A stretch of DNA of 20,419 nt from Sphingomonadaceae bacterium (GCA_016742125.1 JACVCM010000055.1:1-20419); one strand, 5' to 3'; shown: positions 1-8,715, numbered from the stretch's first letter. Notes: a model not told the origin generated them from the letters alone. A program made the numbers and translations.

Positions 1-30
1 TACCGGAAGAGCGGTGGGCACGCTGGATGT

Positions 31-309
31 GTGATAGGGGCCTGGGTTTACCACCGGGCATTGCTCTTTCTCACCCACCCTGTGGTGAAATCGGACGGAT
101 GGCCCATGTTTCCCGTTGTCATGCTGGGGGTGTTCGTGGCGATGGTCATCCCTGCCTGCCGTAATTTGGAACGCCGCTGGCAAGCATTGGAAAAGGGAGA
201 GTTGAACGACGCTGGCCTTCACACCCGCTTCGCCACCGACAGGGTCAAGCTATGGCTGGCCGCGCTGGGCATCCCGGTAATTTTGTACGTGATTTTCACG
301 GTTTTCTAG
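31..309 (+). CDS. Small membrane protein, start uncertain, possibly 5'-truncated by the window edge
   Basis: I do not recognise this family. A GTG at 31 gives 92 residues, but the frame stays open to base 1 and no convincing ribosome binding site precedes the GTG, so the true start may lie outside the window. A hydrophobic stretch covers residues about 24-42, a charged helix (RRWQALEKGE) follows, and a strongly hydrophobic segment closes the protein at about residues 74-92. This is consistent with a two-pass inner-membrane protein. It ends 46 bases upstream of pmbA on the same strand, which does not establish an operon. No catalytic motif is visible. Confidence 0.5.
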   Translation: MIGAWVYHRALLFLTHPVVKSDGWPMFPVVMLGVFVAMVIPACRNLERRWQALEKGELNDAGLHTRFATDRVKLWLAALGIPVILYVIFTVF

Positions 310-355
310 CCCCCTGCGAATTGACGCTCCTTCACCCCGCGCCTAAGCGGGACCG

Positions 356-1702
356 ATGTTGAAACCGCAAGAAGCGCTGACCCGCGCGCAAGATCTCGTT
401 TCCCAGGCAATCAAGGCAGGTGCGGACGCCGCCGACGCAGTTTATATCTGCGACGCCTCTACCGAGGTACAAGTACGGCTCGGCACGCTGGAGGATGTGG
501 CCCGTTCCGAAGGCGAGGATATCGGCCTTCGCGTATTTGTCGGGCAGCGGTCGGCGACGATTTCCTCTTCCAACATGAACCCCGCGATTTTGGCCAGTCT
601 GGTAACGCGCGCCATCGATATGGCCAGGGAAGCGCCTGAGGACCGATATGCCGGCCTCGCTCCACAGGACCGGCTGCTGACCGGTGCGCTGCCCAACCTT
701 GACTCCGATGACGGCAAAGACCCCGACCCGGCCGAATTGCGTGCTGCGGCGCTTGAATGCGAAGACGCGGCGCGTGCGGTGCCGGGGGTGACCAACAGCG
801 AAGGCGCAGGAGCCAGCGCGAGCCGCTCGATTTTTGCGCTTGCGACCAGCCACGGCTTCGCCGGTGTCAAATCAGGTTCGGGTTACGGCATTTCGGCAAG
901 CGTCCTCGCTGGCGAGGGCGATGCCAAGGAACGCGATTATGACTGGCGCACCGCGCGTCATTATTCCGACCTCGACAGCCCGGCGGCGATAGGAAGGCGC
1001 GCGGGCGAACGCGCCGTCAAGCGGGTCAATCCCGGCACGGTCAAAAGCGGCCAAATGCCGCTCATCTTCGACCCGCGTATAGGCAGTTCCCTGGTTGGTC
1101 ATTTACTCGGCGCGATCTCGGGTTCGGCGATCGCCCGCAAGACAAGCTTTCTGCTTGAAGCTAATGGCAAGCAGCTTTTCGACAGCAGCATCTCGATCAT
1201 CGACGATCCCCACCGCAAACGCGGGCTCGGTTCAAAAGCTTTCGACGGCGAAGGCTTGCCGACCGCGCGCCGTTCGATCATCGATCATGGCGTGCTCACC
1301 GGCTGGCTGATGGAGAGCGCCTCGGCGCGGCAATTGGGGCTTGAGCCCACCGGCCATGCCAGCCGCGGTGTCAGCGGTGCCCCAGGGGTCAGTGCGTCGA
1401 ACCTGCATCTGGAAGGTGGCTCTGTGACGCCTGCCGAGCTGATGGCCGATATCAAACATGGCATATATGTGCACGAACTCGCTGGGCAGGGCGTCAACCC
1501 CGTCACCGGGGACTATAGCCGGGGGGCTGCCGGTTTCCTGATTATCGATGGCGAAATTGCCGGGCCGGTGAGCGAATTCACCATCGCCGGCAATCTGAAG
1601 GACATGTTTGCGGCGATGATTGCCGCGAACGATCTGGAATTCATCCGCAGCAACAATGTGCCGACACTCCGTATCGACGGGATGATGGTTGCGGGTGCCT
1701 GA
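356..1702 (+). CDS. pmbA: TldD/PmbA family protein, PmbA-like
   Basis: This 448-residue protein matches the PmbA half of the TldD/PmbA modifier proteins, which in Escherichia coli act with TldD as a cytosolic protease in microcin B17 maturation and CcdA turnover. PmbA lacks the zinc-binding HExxxH of TldD, and I see none here. Family signatures are the GHLLGAISG segment about 250 residues in, the GQGVNPVTGDYSRGAAGF block near residue 380, and the closing pattern EFTIAGNLKDM. Length is normal for the family. The ATG at 356 is preceded by a weak purine-rich site (aagcggga). The stop overlaps the start of the phosphatase gene downstream, so the two are probably translationally coupled. The tldD partner is not in this window. 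Confidence 0.93.
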   Translation: MLKPQEALTRAQDLVSQAIKAGADAADAVYICDASTEVQVRLGTLEDVARSEGEDIGLRVFVGQRSATISSSNMNPAILASLVTRAIDMAREAPEDRYAGLAPQDRLLTGALPNLDSDDGKDPDPAELRAAALECEDAARAVPGVTNSEGAGASASRSIFALATSHGFAGVKSGSGYGISASVLAGEGDAKERDYDWRTARHYSDLDSPAAIGRRAGERAVKRVNPGTVKSGQMPLIFDPRIGSSLVGHLLGAISGSAIARKTSFLLEANGKQLFDSSISIIDDPHRKRGLGSKAFDGEGLPTARRSIIDHGVLTGWLMESASARQLGLEPTGHASRGVSGAPGVSASNLHLEGGSVTPAELMADIKHGIYVHELAGQGVNPVTGDYSRGAAGFLIIDGEIAGPVSEFTIAGNLKDMFAAMIAANDLEFIRSNNVPTLRIDGMMVAGA

Positions 1703-2492
1703 GCGATTGCTTGACCGCGATGCGGTAATTGCCGCCACGCAGGAGGCAGCGGCGTTCGCCTTTACGAGCTGGCGCGACGGAGCGGTACCCGACACCAAGG
1801 TCTGGGAAAAGAGCGCGAATAATCCGGTGAGCGATATCGACATGGCGGTCGATGCGCTGCTGAACGTCCGTTTGCGCGGGATTTTGCCGGAGGCGGCGTG
1901 GCTGTCCGAAGAAACTGTCGATGATCCGGCGCGGCTGGATGCCCGGCTGCTTTGGCTGGTCGATCCGATAGACGGCACCCGCGATTATGTACGGGGGCGG
2001 AGCGGATGGTGCGTTTCGGTGGCGCTCGTCGCCGACGGACAGCCGGTTTTCGCGGTGATGGCGGCGCCTGCACAATCCAAGCTGTGGGTCGCAGCGAGCG
2101 GGGATGGGGTTACCTGCAACGGTGAGCGACTTTCGGGCAGCTCGCGGCTGGATTTTATCGGCTCGCGCGTACCGGCCGATGATCTGCCGAAAATCGACCG
2201 CGACCTTGCCACGGTCGAAAAGCCCAACAGCATCGCCATGCGGATGACCATGGTCGCGTGCGATCGGGCCGATCTGGTGGCAACCTTGCGCTGGGGCAAT
2301 GAATGGGACATCGCCGCCGCGCATCTGGTCGCGCAGGAGGCGGGGGCGGTGGTGAGCGATGCTTTGGGTAAGCCAATTGTTTATAACAAGCAACGGCCCA
2401 TGGATTTTGGCCTGATCTGCTGCGCGCCCGGCATTCACGAGGCGGCGGTGGAGCGGTTGGCCGAGCGGGCGGCTAAACTACTTGCCAGTTAG
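1689..2492 (+). CDS. Inositol monophosphatase family protein (CysQ/IMPase-like)
   Basis: This is a 267-residue member of the lithium-sensitive, magnesium-dependent phosphatase superfamily, which includes inositol monophosphatase, histidinol phosphatase and the nucleotide phosphatase CysQ. Metal-binding motifs appear in order: NNPVSDID at residues 44-51, WLSEE at 71-75, DPIDGT at 92-97, and WDIAAAHLVAQEAG near the C terminus. The substrate cannot be read from these motifs. The start is ambiguous. TTG at 1689 has a GGGA element about 6 bases upstream, while GTG at 1695 shortens the protein by two residues. Both overlap the end of pmbA, which suggests coupled translation. A strong hairpin follows the stop, between this gene and the convergent crtB. 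Confidence 0.9.
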   Translation: MRVPERLLDRDAVIAATQEAAAFAFTSWRDGAVPDTKVWEKSANNPVSDIDMAVDALLNVRLRGILPEAAWLSEETVDDPARLDARLLWLVDPIDGTRDYVRGRSGWCVSVALVADGQPVFAVMAAPAQSKLWVAASGDGVTCNGERLSGSSRLDFIGSRVPADDLPKIDRDLATVEKPNSIAMRMTMVACDRADLVATLRWGNEWDIAAAHLVAQEAGAVVSDALGKPIVYNKQRPMDFGLICCAPGIHEAAVERLAERAAKLLAS

Positions 2493-2493
2493 C

Positions 2494-2521
2494 CGTCGTC
2501 CCCGCGAAGGCGGGGACGACG
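2494..2521. terminator. 12-bp perfect hairpin between convergent genes (REP-like, probable bidirectional terminator)
   Basis: Bases 2494-2505 pair perfectly with 2510-2521 around a gaag loop. The stem is GC-rich (cgtcgtccccgc). It lies 2 bases after the phosphatase gene's stop and 4 bases from the end of the convergent crtB. There is no T-tract, so it may be a dispersed repetitive extragenic palindrome rather than a classical intrinsic terminator. The ccccgcgaaggcgggg core resembles palindromes that are abundant between genes in sphingomonads. Confidence 0.7.
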
Positions 2522-2525
2522 AGGC

Positions 2526-3557
2526 CTACTTGGGCCTAGACCACAGCCCGTCGCGCGCCATTTCGTGCGGATTGTTGGCCAACGCATCGACAAACGCCTT
2601 CCGCACCCAGTGGAACTTTTCAGGCCGGCTCGTATAAATGCGCTCGTCCCAGGCATGTTCGCCGGCGTTGCGCACCTTTCGTGCGATCTCGCCATAGATG
2701 CCCGCGGCTGACAGCACGGCCCAGCGCGCGCGAAAAGGCAGGACGGCCGCCCCCACCCGAGCCGATGCTTCATATTGCTCGGCCTCGTCGGCGAGCCAGC
2801 GGCCCATCAGCGCGAGCTTCTTTCGGTTATGGGGCTTCATAGGCTCACCCGGGGCAATGTCGAGCATCGCCAGCCAGTCATCGGGCAGGTAACAACGCCC
2901 CGCCGCATCATCTTCGGCAATGTCCCGTGCGATATTGGCGAGCTGGAAAGCAAGGCCAAGGTCGCACGCCCGGTCGAGCGTAGCGTCATCCTCGGGCGAT
3001 ACACCCATCACCACCGCCATCATCACCCCCACCGCGCCCGCAACATGGTAACAATAGCGATATAGGTCGTTTTCCCGTCGAGGATGCCAGTCGGCTGCGT
3101 CGAGCGCAAAACCCTCGATCACATCATCCGCCATTTTTCGGGTCAGCCCGCACTCGCGCGCGACGACTGCAAGGCAATCGAATGCCGACTCTCCGGTCGG
3201 CTCGCCTGCCAGCGCCTTGGCGGTCAGCTCGCGAATGATGGCCAGTCGCGCCTGCGGATCTGCGACTGTTTCCATAGCGCCGCCATGATCCTGCCCATCG
3301 GCCATATCATCGCACTTGCGACACCAGGCATACAGCAGCCAGACGCGCTCGCGCGTGGTCTTGTCGAACAGCCGGCTGGCAAAGCGAAATGATTTGGACC
3401 CGCGCGCGATACTTTCCTGCGCGAACGCAACGAGGGCGAGCCTACCCTCCTCCTCTTCAGGGGAGGGGTCGTGGATGGGGTCTGTCCGGCTAGCGCGGCG
3501 TAGACCGAAAGGCCCCACCCCCACCCCTCTCCTGAAGGGGAGAGGCTTAGAGGTCAT
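2526..3557 (-). CDS. crtB: Phytoene synthase with repeat-encoded N-terminal extension
   Basis: CrtB condenses two geranylgeranyl diphosphates into phytoene, the first committed carotenoid step. Both aspartate-rich motifs are present: DDMAD at residues 83-87 and DIAED at 212-216, the latter followed by GRCYLP. Family homology seems to begin only at about residue 40 (ALVAFAQESIARGSKSF), matching where other CrtB proteins start. Residues about 5-37 come from an imperfect palindrome in the DNA (3447-3545) and are low-complexity (GVGVG, EEEEG). There is no ATG, GTG or TTG between the palindrome and the conserved part, so translation must begin upstream. The ATG at 3557 overlaps the last 11 bases of the LOG gene, and in-frame GTG codons at residues 12 and 14 are alternatives. 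It is the last gene of the operon. Confidence 0.93.
   Translation of the reverse strand: MTSKPLPFRRGVGVGPFGLRRASRTDPIHDPSPEEEEGRLALVAFAQESIARGSKSFRFASRLFDKTTRERVWLLYAWCRKCDDMADGQDHGGAMETVADPQARLAIIRELTAKALAGEPTGESAFDCLAVVARECGLTRKMADDVIEGFALDAADWHPRRENDLYRYCYHVAGAVGVMMAVVMGVSPEDDATLDRACDLGLAFQLANIARDIAEDDAAGRCYLPDDWLAMLDIAPGEPMKPHNRKKLALMGRWLADEAEQYEASARVGAAVLPFRARWAVLSAAGIYGEIARKVRNAGEHAWDERIYTSRPEKFHWVRKAFVDALANNPHEMARDGLWSRPK
3447..3545. repeat. Imperfect palindromic element inside the 5' end of crtB
   Basis: The segment starting at 3447 and the segment ending at 3545 are inverted copies centred near 3496. Both contain a cttcaggxgaggggt-like core, and the arms are about 33 bases with roughly three quarters to four fifths identity. 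The middle (3484-3509) is unpaired. The arms look like the extragenic palindromes built on ctccccttcaggagaggggt that occur between sphingomonad genes, but here the element lies within coding sequence and is read in frame as about 33 residues of CrtB. Confidence 0.75.
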
Positions 3558-4128
3558 CCGCTTTCATCTGGAAGATATTCCTGTGCGGAACATAGGCCGC
3601 CATCTTGTCTAGCAAACCATCGAGCGTATCGTCGACGATCATAATCCCGGCATGCTGCGGACGAATAAAGCCTACATCGATCATATTCTGGTTGAATGCG
3701 ATGAGTTGATCGTAGAAGCCCGCGATGTTGAGAACCCCGACCGGCTTGCTGTGATAGCCAAGCTGCGACCAGCTGATCGCTTCCCATAGTTCGTCCATCG
3801 TACCGACACCGCCGGGGATGGTGATGAAGCCATCGGACAGGTCGGTAAAGCGCGCCTTCCGCTCGTGCATGCCGGAAACGACATGCAGCTCGGTGCATCC
3901 GCGATGCGCGACTTCAGCTCCGACCAGAGCCTCGGGAATGATGCCGATAACCTCGCCGCCAGCCTCCAGTGCCGCATCCGCAACCGCGCCCATCAATCCC
4001 AGCCTGCCGCCGCCATAAACGACGCCGATACCGCGTTCGGCGAGCGCTTTCCCGACGGCTGCGGCGGCCATGATGTAAATCGGATTTTCAGGTGTTGCCG
4101 AACCGCAATAAACAGCCAGTCGCTTCAA
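3547..4128 (-). CDS. LOG family protein (putative nucleoside 5'-monophosphate phosphoribohydrolase)
   Basis: This 193-residue Rossmann-fold protein carries both LOG signatures: YGGGRLGLMG at residues 38-47 and PGGVGTMDE at 105-113. Characterised LOG proteins release a free base from cytokinin nucleotides or from purine nucleoside monophosphates such as AMP. Which substrate applies here cannot be read from sequence. The start is TTG at 4128, supported by a GGAGGA site six bases upstream. It forms a TTGA overlap with the crtI stop, and its own last 11 bases overlap the crtB start. It is therefore built into the carotenoid operon although it has no known role in carotenoid synthesis. Confidence 0.9.
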   Translation of the reverse strand: MKRLAVYCGSATPENPIYIMAAAAVGKALAERGIGVVYGGGRLGLMGAVADAALEAGGEVIGIIPEALVGAEVAHRGCTELHVVSGMHERKARFTDLSDGFITIPGGVGTMDELWEAISWSQLGYHSKPVGVLNIAGFYDQLIAFNQNMIDVGFIRPQHAGIMIVDDTLDGLLDKMAAYVPHRNIFQMKADDL

Positions 4129-5609
4129 ACCATATCCTCCAATATCAACGCCGCCGTCGCTTTTGCGCTTCCCACCACACCCGGGATACCGGCCCCCGGA
4201 TGCGTGCCTGCGCCGACAAAATACAGGTTCGGAATAGCGTCATCGCGGTTGTGCGCGCGCAGATACGCCGATTGCCACAGCACAGGCTCCAGGCTGAACG
4301 CACTGCCCAGATGCGCGCTGAGGTCGCGGCCGAAATCGGCCGGCGTGTAATGGAACTGGGTGACGATACGGCTGCGGATGTCCGGGATCAAACGGCGTTC
4401 GAGCTCGTCGAGGATCCGTTCCTTCATCGCCTCACCTACATCTCCGTCCCAGTCCAGCGGCGCCTTGCCCATATGGGCAACAGGGGCGAGCGCGTAGAAT
4501 GTCGAATGTCCCTCGGGTGCAAGGCTCGGATCGGTCACCGTCGGGTGGTGAAGGTAGAGCGAAAAATCCGCAGGCAAAATGCCGTGCTTGTAGATGTCGT
4601 CGAGCAGGCCTTTGTAGCGCGGACCGAACAGGATCATATGGTGCGGAATACCTGGCCAAGTTCCCTTGATGCCAAGATGCAGCACGAACAGCGATGGTGA
4701 CCAGCTTTTGCGCCGGAGCGATTTCGCGGCCCGCTCGCCGCGCTTGTTGCTGCTCAGCAAATCCTTGTAAGTGTGCATAAGATCGCCGTTTGACGCTGCG
4801 ACATCGCAGTCCATCCGCCAGCCCGATCTGGTGCGAACGCCTGTCACCTTGTCACCGCGCGTTTCGATTTCGGCAACCGGATCGCCCAGCCGGACCGTGC
4901 CGCCGAGCCGCTCGAAAAGCTTTACCATCGCCGCAACCAGCCTATTGGTTCCCCCCTTTGCGAACCAGACTCCGCCATCCTTTTCAATCGTGTGGATAAG
5001 CGCATAAATCGAACTGGTGTTCATCGGGTTGCCGCCGACCAGCAGCGTGTGAAAGGACAATGCCTCGCGCAGCTTTTCATTCTGCACATAAGAGGACACG
5101 ATCGAATAGACCGAACGCCACGCCTGGTATCTTGCCAGCGCAGGCGCTGCCTTCACCATCGACGCGAAATCGAGAAACGGGACCGAGCCCAGCTTTACAT
5201 AGCCTTCGCGATAGACATTCTTCGAATATTCGAGGAATCGGCGATAGCCCTCGACATCGGCGGGGTTAAGCTTCTCGATCTCCGCCTTCAGTCCCGGCGC
5301 ATCGTTGGAATAATCGAAATTGGTGCCGTCCGCCCAGTTCAGGCGGTAGAAGGGAAAGACAGGCATCAACTCGATGTCATCGGTCATTTTATGCCCGGAC
5401 AGCGCCCATAATTCCTCCAGACAGGGTGGATCGGTAATCACCGTGGGTCCGCCATCGAAGGTGAAGCCGTCCTTTTCCCAATAATAGCCGCGCCCACCCG
5501 GCTTATCGCGCGCTTCGACAATGGTTGTCGCAACGCCCGCCGATTGCAGCCGGATACCGAGCGCCAACCCACCAAATCCGGCACCGATAATCGCCGCTGT
5601 CTTCGTCAT
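4125..5609 (-). CDS. crtI: Phytoene desaturase (CrtI type)
   Basis: CrtI is a membrane-associated FAD enzyme that converts phytoene to lycopene by successive desaturations. The N terminus has the dinucleotide-binding motif GAGFGGLALG at residues 9-18, then VEARDKPGGRGYYWE at about 31-45 and a GGPTVITDP segment. The C terminus carries the family signature NLYFVGAGTHPGAGIPGV near residues 463-480. At 494 residues it has the usual bacterial CrtI length. The ATG forms an ATGA overlap with the crtY stop and is preceded by GGAGCAAG. Its stop overlaps the LOG gene start by four bases. The number of desaturations (neurosporene versus lycopene) cannot be told from sequence, but the crtY partner suggests lycopene. 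Confidence 0.96.
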   Translation of the reverse strand: MTKTAAIIGAGFGGLALGIRLQSAGVATTIVEARDKPGGRGYYWEKDGFTFDGGPTVITDPPCLEELWALSGHKMTDDIELMPVFPFYRLNWADGTNFDYSNDAPGLKAEIEKLNPADVEGYRRFLEYSKNVYREGYVKLGSVPFLDFASMVKAAPALARYQAWRSVYSIVSSYVQNEKLREALSFHTLLVGGNPMNTSSIYALIHTIEKDGGVWFAKGGTNRLVAAMVKLFERLGGTVRLGDPVAEIETRGDKVTGVRTRSGWRMDCDVAASNGDLMHTYKDLLSSNKRGERAAKSLRRKSWSPSLFVLHLGIKGTWPGIPHHMILFGPRYKGLLDDIYKHGILPADFSLYLHHPTVTDPSLAPEGHSTFYALAPVAHMGKAPLDWDGDVGEAMKERILDELERRLIPDIRSRIVTQFHYTPADFGRDLSAHLGSAFSLEPVLWQSAYLRAHNRDDAIPNLYFVGAGTHPGAGIPGVVGSAKATAALILEDMV

Positions 5610-6772
5610 TTTTTCTTGCTCCGGATCGCGGTGATGGCTTTCCCGATGGGAATGGGCGGCTTGCCAGACAATATGCGCGCCTTGTCACCACCGGTGGTAT
5701 TCCCCGCATAGAAGCGCTCGATCAATCCGGGCTTTAGCCTGTAGAAGCGTTCAAGGATTTTATACCGGTCGGTCACATCCGCGCCCCGGAACAGCATGCG
5801 GTTGAGCATGCGATAGAATTTGCCGTTCTGCCAATGCTCCTGCGCACGTTGCCGCATCAGCAGGTTGAGCTTGTCACCATCGAGGTCGGGCTGTTCGGCG
5901 ATGAAGATCGCGTTGCGCACCGCATCGGGCAGCGAGTAACTGGTCACCGCCTGGAAAAATGCGCCGCGCGCGCCGGCTTTCGCGGTCCGGCCGCTGCCAC
6001 TTGCCCAATAGCTTTCCAGATCGCCGCCCATGACCACAGGGAGAACGCCGCTTTCCTCGCGCAGCACACGCTCGACCGTCCAGCCCTGTGTATCGGCATA
6101 TTGCGCGATCCGCTGGCGATAGCGGCGCGCATCATGGTCGGGCTTGTCGCTGTAATATGTGTCCTCCACGAATATCTTGTCCATGCCGAACGGAAGGACA
6201 TAGACGAAGCGATAACCGTCATATTGCTCGACCGTCGCGTCCATGACGATGGGCTTGGTCAGATTGTGCGGCTCTGCCAGTTGCATCAACTGTCCCGTGA
6301 ACTTCTGCCAGCCGCAATCAAGATGATTGAGGTCGCCGCCCCCGCGCGCATCGATGACACCACCGGCATTGATACGCTGTGCCCCATCGAGCACCACCAG
6401 GCGCGGGGAAACCGATTTCACCTCGCGCCCCGGCATCAGCGCCGATGCAGGCAGGTTGTTACGCAACACCCAGTCGAGCCGTTCTGACTCAATGGTGTAA
6501 TAGATATTGTCTAACTCGCGGGTATGCGCCGGGAAACGCACCTCATATCCCGACCAGCCATAGGTCACGAGCGGCGCGGTCAGCCAGCGATGCTCGGGCA
6601 ATATGTCGGTCGCAAAATAGCTCCAGATATGGTTGCCGCCAAAGCTTTCGCCTTGCTCGATAAGGACAATTTTCAGCTCGGGCCGCAGCCGTGCGACGGC
6701 GAGCGCAATCAGGCCGCCCGCAAGGCCGCCGCCCACAATCGCCAGGTCGCATTTGAAGTTTTCGCGTGTCAC
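5606..6772 (-). CDS. crtY: Lycopene beta-cyclase (CrtY type)
   Basis: CrtY is a flavoprotein that cyclises lycopene to beta-carotene. The 388-residue product has the N-terminal GGGLAGGL nucleotide-binding motif at residues 14-21, GGNHIWSYF at 45-53, and the central block VLPFGMDKIFVEDTYY that is characteristic of bacterial cyclases. FYRLKPGLIERFYAG lies near the C terminus. The start is GTG at 6772, with only a weak upstream site. It is the promoter-proximal gene of the operon crtY-crtI-LOG-crtB and is divergent from the ParA gene. The 107-base gap at 6773-6879 must hold both promoters, although I see no strong consensus for crtY there. Confidence 0.94.
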   Translation of the reverse strand: MTRENFKCDLAIVGGGLAGGLIALAVARLRPELKIVLIEQGESFGGNHIWSYFATDILPEHRWLTAPLVTYGWSGYEVRFPAHTRELDNIYYTIESERLDWVLRNNLPASALMPGREVKSVSPRLVVLDGAQRINAGGVIDARGGGDLNHLDCGWQKFTGQLMQLAEPHNLTKPIVMDATVEQYDGYRFVYVLPFGMDKIFVEDTYYSDKPDHDARRYRQRIAQYADTQGWTVERVLREESGVLPVVMGGDLESYWASGSGRTAKAGARGAFFQAVTSYSLPDAVRNAIFIAEQPDLDGDKLNLLMRQRAQEHWQNGKFYRMLNRMLFRGADVTDRYKILERFYRLKPGLIERFYAGNTTGGDKARILSGKPPIPIGKAITAIRSKKK

Positions 6773-6879
6773 GCCTGTGGCCCTAGCGCAGCGGAATCGT
6801 CAGGGAAAGGCTTGTCCCAAGGAAATACACAGCTTTCTGGGCGATTGACATTCGACGCGCGGGGGGAGAGCAAGAGGTC

Positions 6880-7629
6880 ATGGCGCATAAGGCAAAAGTG
6901 ATTGCGATTTACAGCCTGAAAGGCGGGGTCGGCAAAACCACGCTGGCTGTCAATCTGGCGGCGGAAGCGGCGTTGCGACGCGGCAAAAAGACGCTGCTCT
7001 GGGATCTGGACCCGCAATCTGCCGCAAGCTTTATCCTGGGACATGAGCCAACGAAGAAACCGAAGGCACGGTCGGTTTTCGAACGCGATATCGAGCCCGA
7101 CAGTCTCATAACGAAGTCCGCGATTGCCGGTCTCGACCTACTCCCTGCCGATATTTCGCTGCGCAGCCTCGATGGTTTCCTGGCATCGCTCGGCAAAAAG
7201 AAACGGCTGGCGAAACTGGTCGAGACGATCAGCAGCAAATATGATCGCATCTTCCTCGACTGCCCGCCGGGCCTGACCGAAACCAGCGAACAGATGATGC
7301 GCGCTGCCGATATCATCATCGTGCCAGTCATCCCGTCCCCCTTGTCGCAACGGGCGCTTGCCGATGTCATCGCGCATCTCAAGGAGCATCACAAGGGCCA
7401 TGCGCCCTTGCTGCCGGTGTTTTCCATGGTCGACCGGCGACGCAATCTGCATGTTGCTGCAACCTCGGCCAACCCCGATTGGCCGCGTATCCCGATGGCA
7501 AGCGCGGTTGAGCAAATGGCGGTCCATCGCTCGCCGGTCGGGGTCTTCGCGCACCGCTCACCCGCAGGCGACGCTTTTCACATGCTATCGGGTGCCATTG
7601 AGCGTAAGCTGGCAAAGGCAAAAGACTGA
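6880..7629 (+). CDS. ParA/MinD-family ATPase, orphan
   Basis: This 249-residue P-loop ATPase has the deviant Walker A motif KGGVGKTT at residues 14-21, the Walker A' region WDLDPQSA at 41-48, and a Walker B-like FLDCPP around residue 125. Such proteins use ATP-dependent dimerisation on DNA or membrane to position cargo such as plasmids, chromosomes, chemoreceptors or cellulose synthase. No parB-like gene or parS-like array is visible nearby, so the cargo is unknown and a chromosomal segregation role is not implied. The start is ATG at 6880 with an AGAGG site. It is divergent from crtY and 24 bases upstream of the MBL-fold gene, so it may be cotranscribed with that gene. Confidence 0.9.
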   Translation: MAHKAKVIAIYSLKGGVGKTTLAVNLAAEAALRRGKKTLLWDLDPQSAASFILGHEPTKKPKARSVFERDIEPDSLITKSAIAGLDLLPADISLRSLDGFLASLGKKKRLAKLVETISSKYDRIFLDCPPGLTETSEQMMRAADIIIVPVIPSPLSQRALADVIAHLKEHHKGHAPLLPVFSMVDRRRNLHVAATSANPDWPRIPMASAVEQMAVHRSPVGVFAHRSPAGDAFHMLSGAIERKLAKAKD

Positions 7630-7653
7630 CCTTCGCACCTTAGGGGAGGGGCT

Positions 7654-8715
7654 ATGCGAAAAAAATGGGTTTGGGTCGCACTCGGCCTTGCGGTGTTGGC
7701 GGGCGGCGCTGTTTATGTAAAGCGCGACGCGATTGCCATGTCGTTGATCCAGCGCGGTGCGGATGCCGCAATGTCGCGCAACATCATGGCAGAGTTACGC
7801 GCCGACCAACTCCATGTCGGCTTTTGTGGCACCGGTTCGCCGCTTCCCAGCCGCGACCGCGCGGCAGCCTGCACGGTCGTGATTGCCGACGGGACACTAT
7901 TTGTTTTCGACATGGGCGAAGGTTCGGGAGAAACCCTGTCGCTGATGGGTCTGCCGCTCGATAAAGTCCGGGGCGTCTGGCTGACCCATTTGCACAGCGA
8001 TCATTTCGAAGGCCTTGGTCCTTTTACCCTGCAACGCTGGGCGGGGAGCACCGCCAGAACGCCCTTGCCGGTCTTCGGTCCCGAAGGCGTCATTGAAATC
8101 ACCGAAGGCCTCAACCGCGCCTATAAAATCGACAGCACCTACCGCATCGCGCATCATGGCGAGGCGGTGGTGCCGCCATCGGGCTTCGGCATGACCGGAA
8201 GCGCCATATCGCCGGGTCTGGTCTACAACAGCGGCGACGTTCGCATCACGGCCTTTGCCGTCGATCACGATCCTGTCAGGCCGGCTTTTGGCTATCGGGT
8301 CGACTGGAAAGGGCGAAGTGTCACCATCACCGGCGACACCGCATACACTCCGGCTCTGGCCGCGGCCGCAAAGGGAAGCGACCTTTTGGTGAGCGAGCTC
8401 CTGTCCCCGCATATGGTCAAAATGCTCGAAAACAGCGCCCGCAAATCGGGCAATGCCAACCGCGCGAAGATATTTGCGGATATTCAGGATTATCATATCA
8501 GCCCGGGACAGGCCGCCGATGTGGCGAAAAGGGCGGGTGTCGGGATGCTCGCCTTTACCCACATCGTGCCCTCGGTACCCAAACCGTTCGAGTTCGCCCT
8601 GACCGATGATGCCGCCACGCACTTCGATGGGCCGACCGAAATCATGCACGACGGCGATGTGATCAGCATTTCGGGCGGACCAGCGTTCAGCACACGGAAT
8701 TTGCTAAGCCGATAA
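7654..8715 (+). CDS. Membrane-anchored MBL-fold metallo-hydrolase (RNase Z/arylsulfatase-like branch)
   Basis: The 353-residue protein starts with a short basic segment and one hydrophobic helix (residues about 5-22), so it is probably anchored in the inner membrane with the enzyme domain in the periplasm. The metallo-beta-lactamase signature THLHSDH is at residues 111-117. GTGSPLPSRDRAA just before it, ITGDTAYT in the middle (metal-bridging Asp), and AFTHIVP near the C terminus complete the metal ligands. This order resembles the RNase Z/arylsulfatase group rather than true beta-lactamases. The substrate is unknown. A strong site (ggggagggg) precedes the ATG. It lies between the ParA gene and the hydroxylase gene on the same strand. 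Confidence 0.88.
   Translation: MRKKWVWVALGLAVLAGGAVYVKRDAIAMSLIQRGADAAMSRNIMAELRADQLHVGFCGTGSPLPSRDRAAACTVVIADGTLFVFDMGEGSGETLSLMGLPLDKVRGVWLTHLHSDHFEGLGPFTLQRWAGSTARTPLPVFGPEGVIEITEGLNRAYKIDSTYRIAHHGEAVVPPSGFGMTGSAISPGLVYNSGDVRITAFAVDHDPVRPAFGYRVDWKGRSVTITGDTAYTPALAAAAKGSDLLVSELLSPHMVKMLENSARKSGNANRAKIFADIQDYHISPGQAADVAKRAGVGMLAFTHIVPSVPKPFEFALTDDAATHFDGPTEIMHDGDVISISGGPAFSTRNLLSR

Noticed and set aside
1232..2438. Minus-strand open frames of 248 and 265 codons opposite pmbA and the phosphatase gene
   Set aside because: Both lie opposite clear, motif-bearing genes and show no motif of their own.
6845..6873. TTGACA at 6845 as the -35 of a strong promoter for the ParA gene
   Set aside because: No -10-like hexamer follows at a suitable distance, and the transcript would start almost at the ATG.
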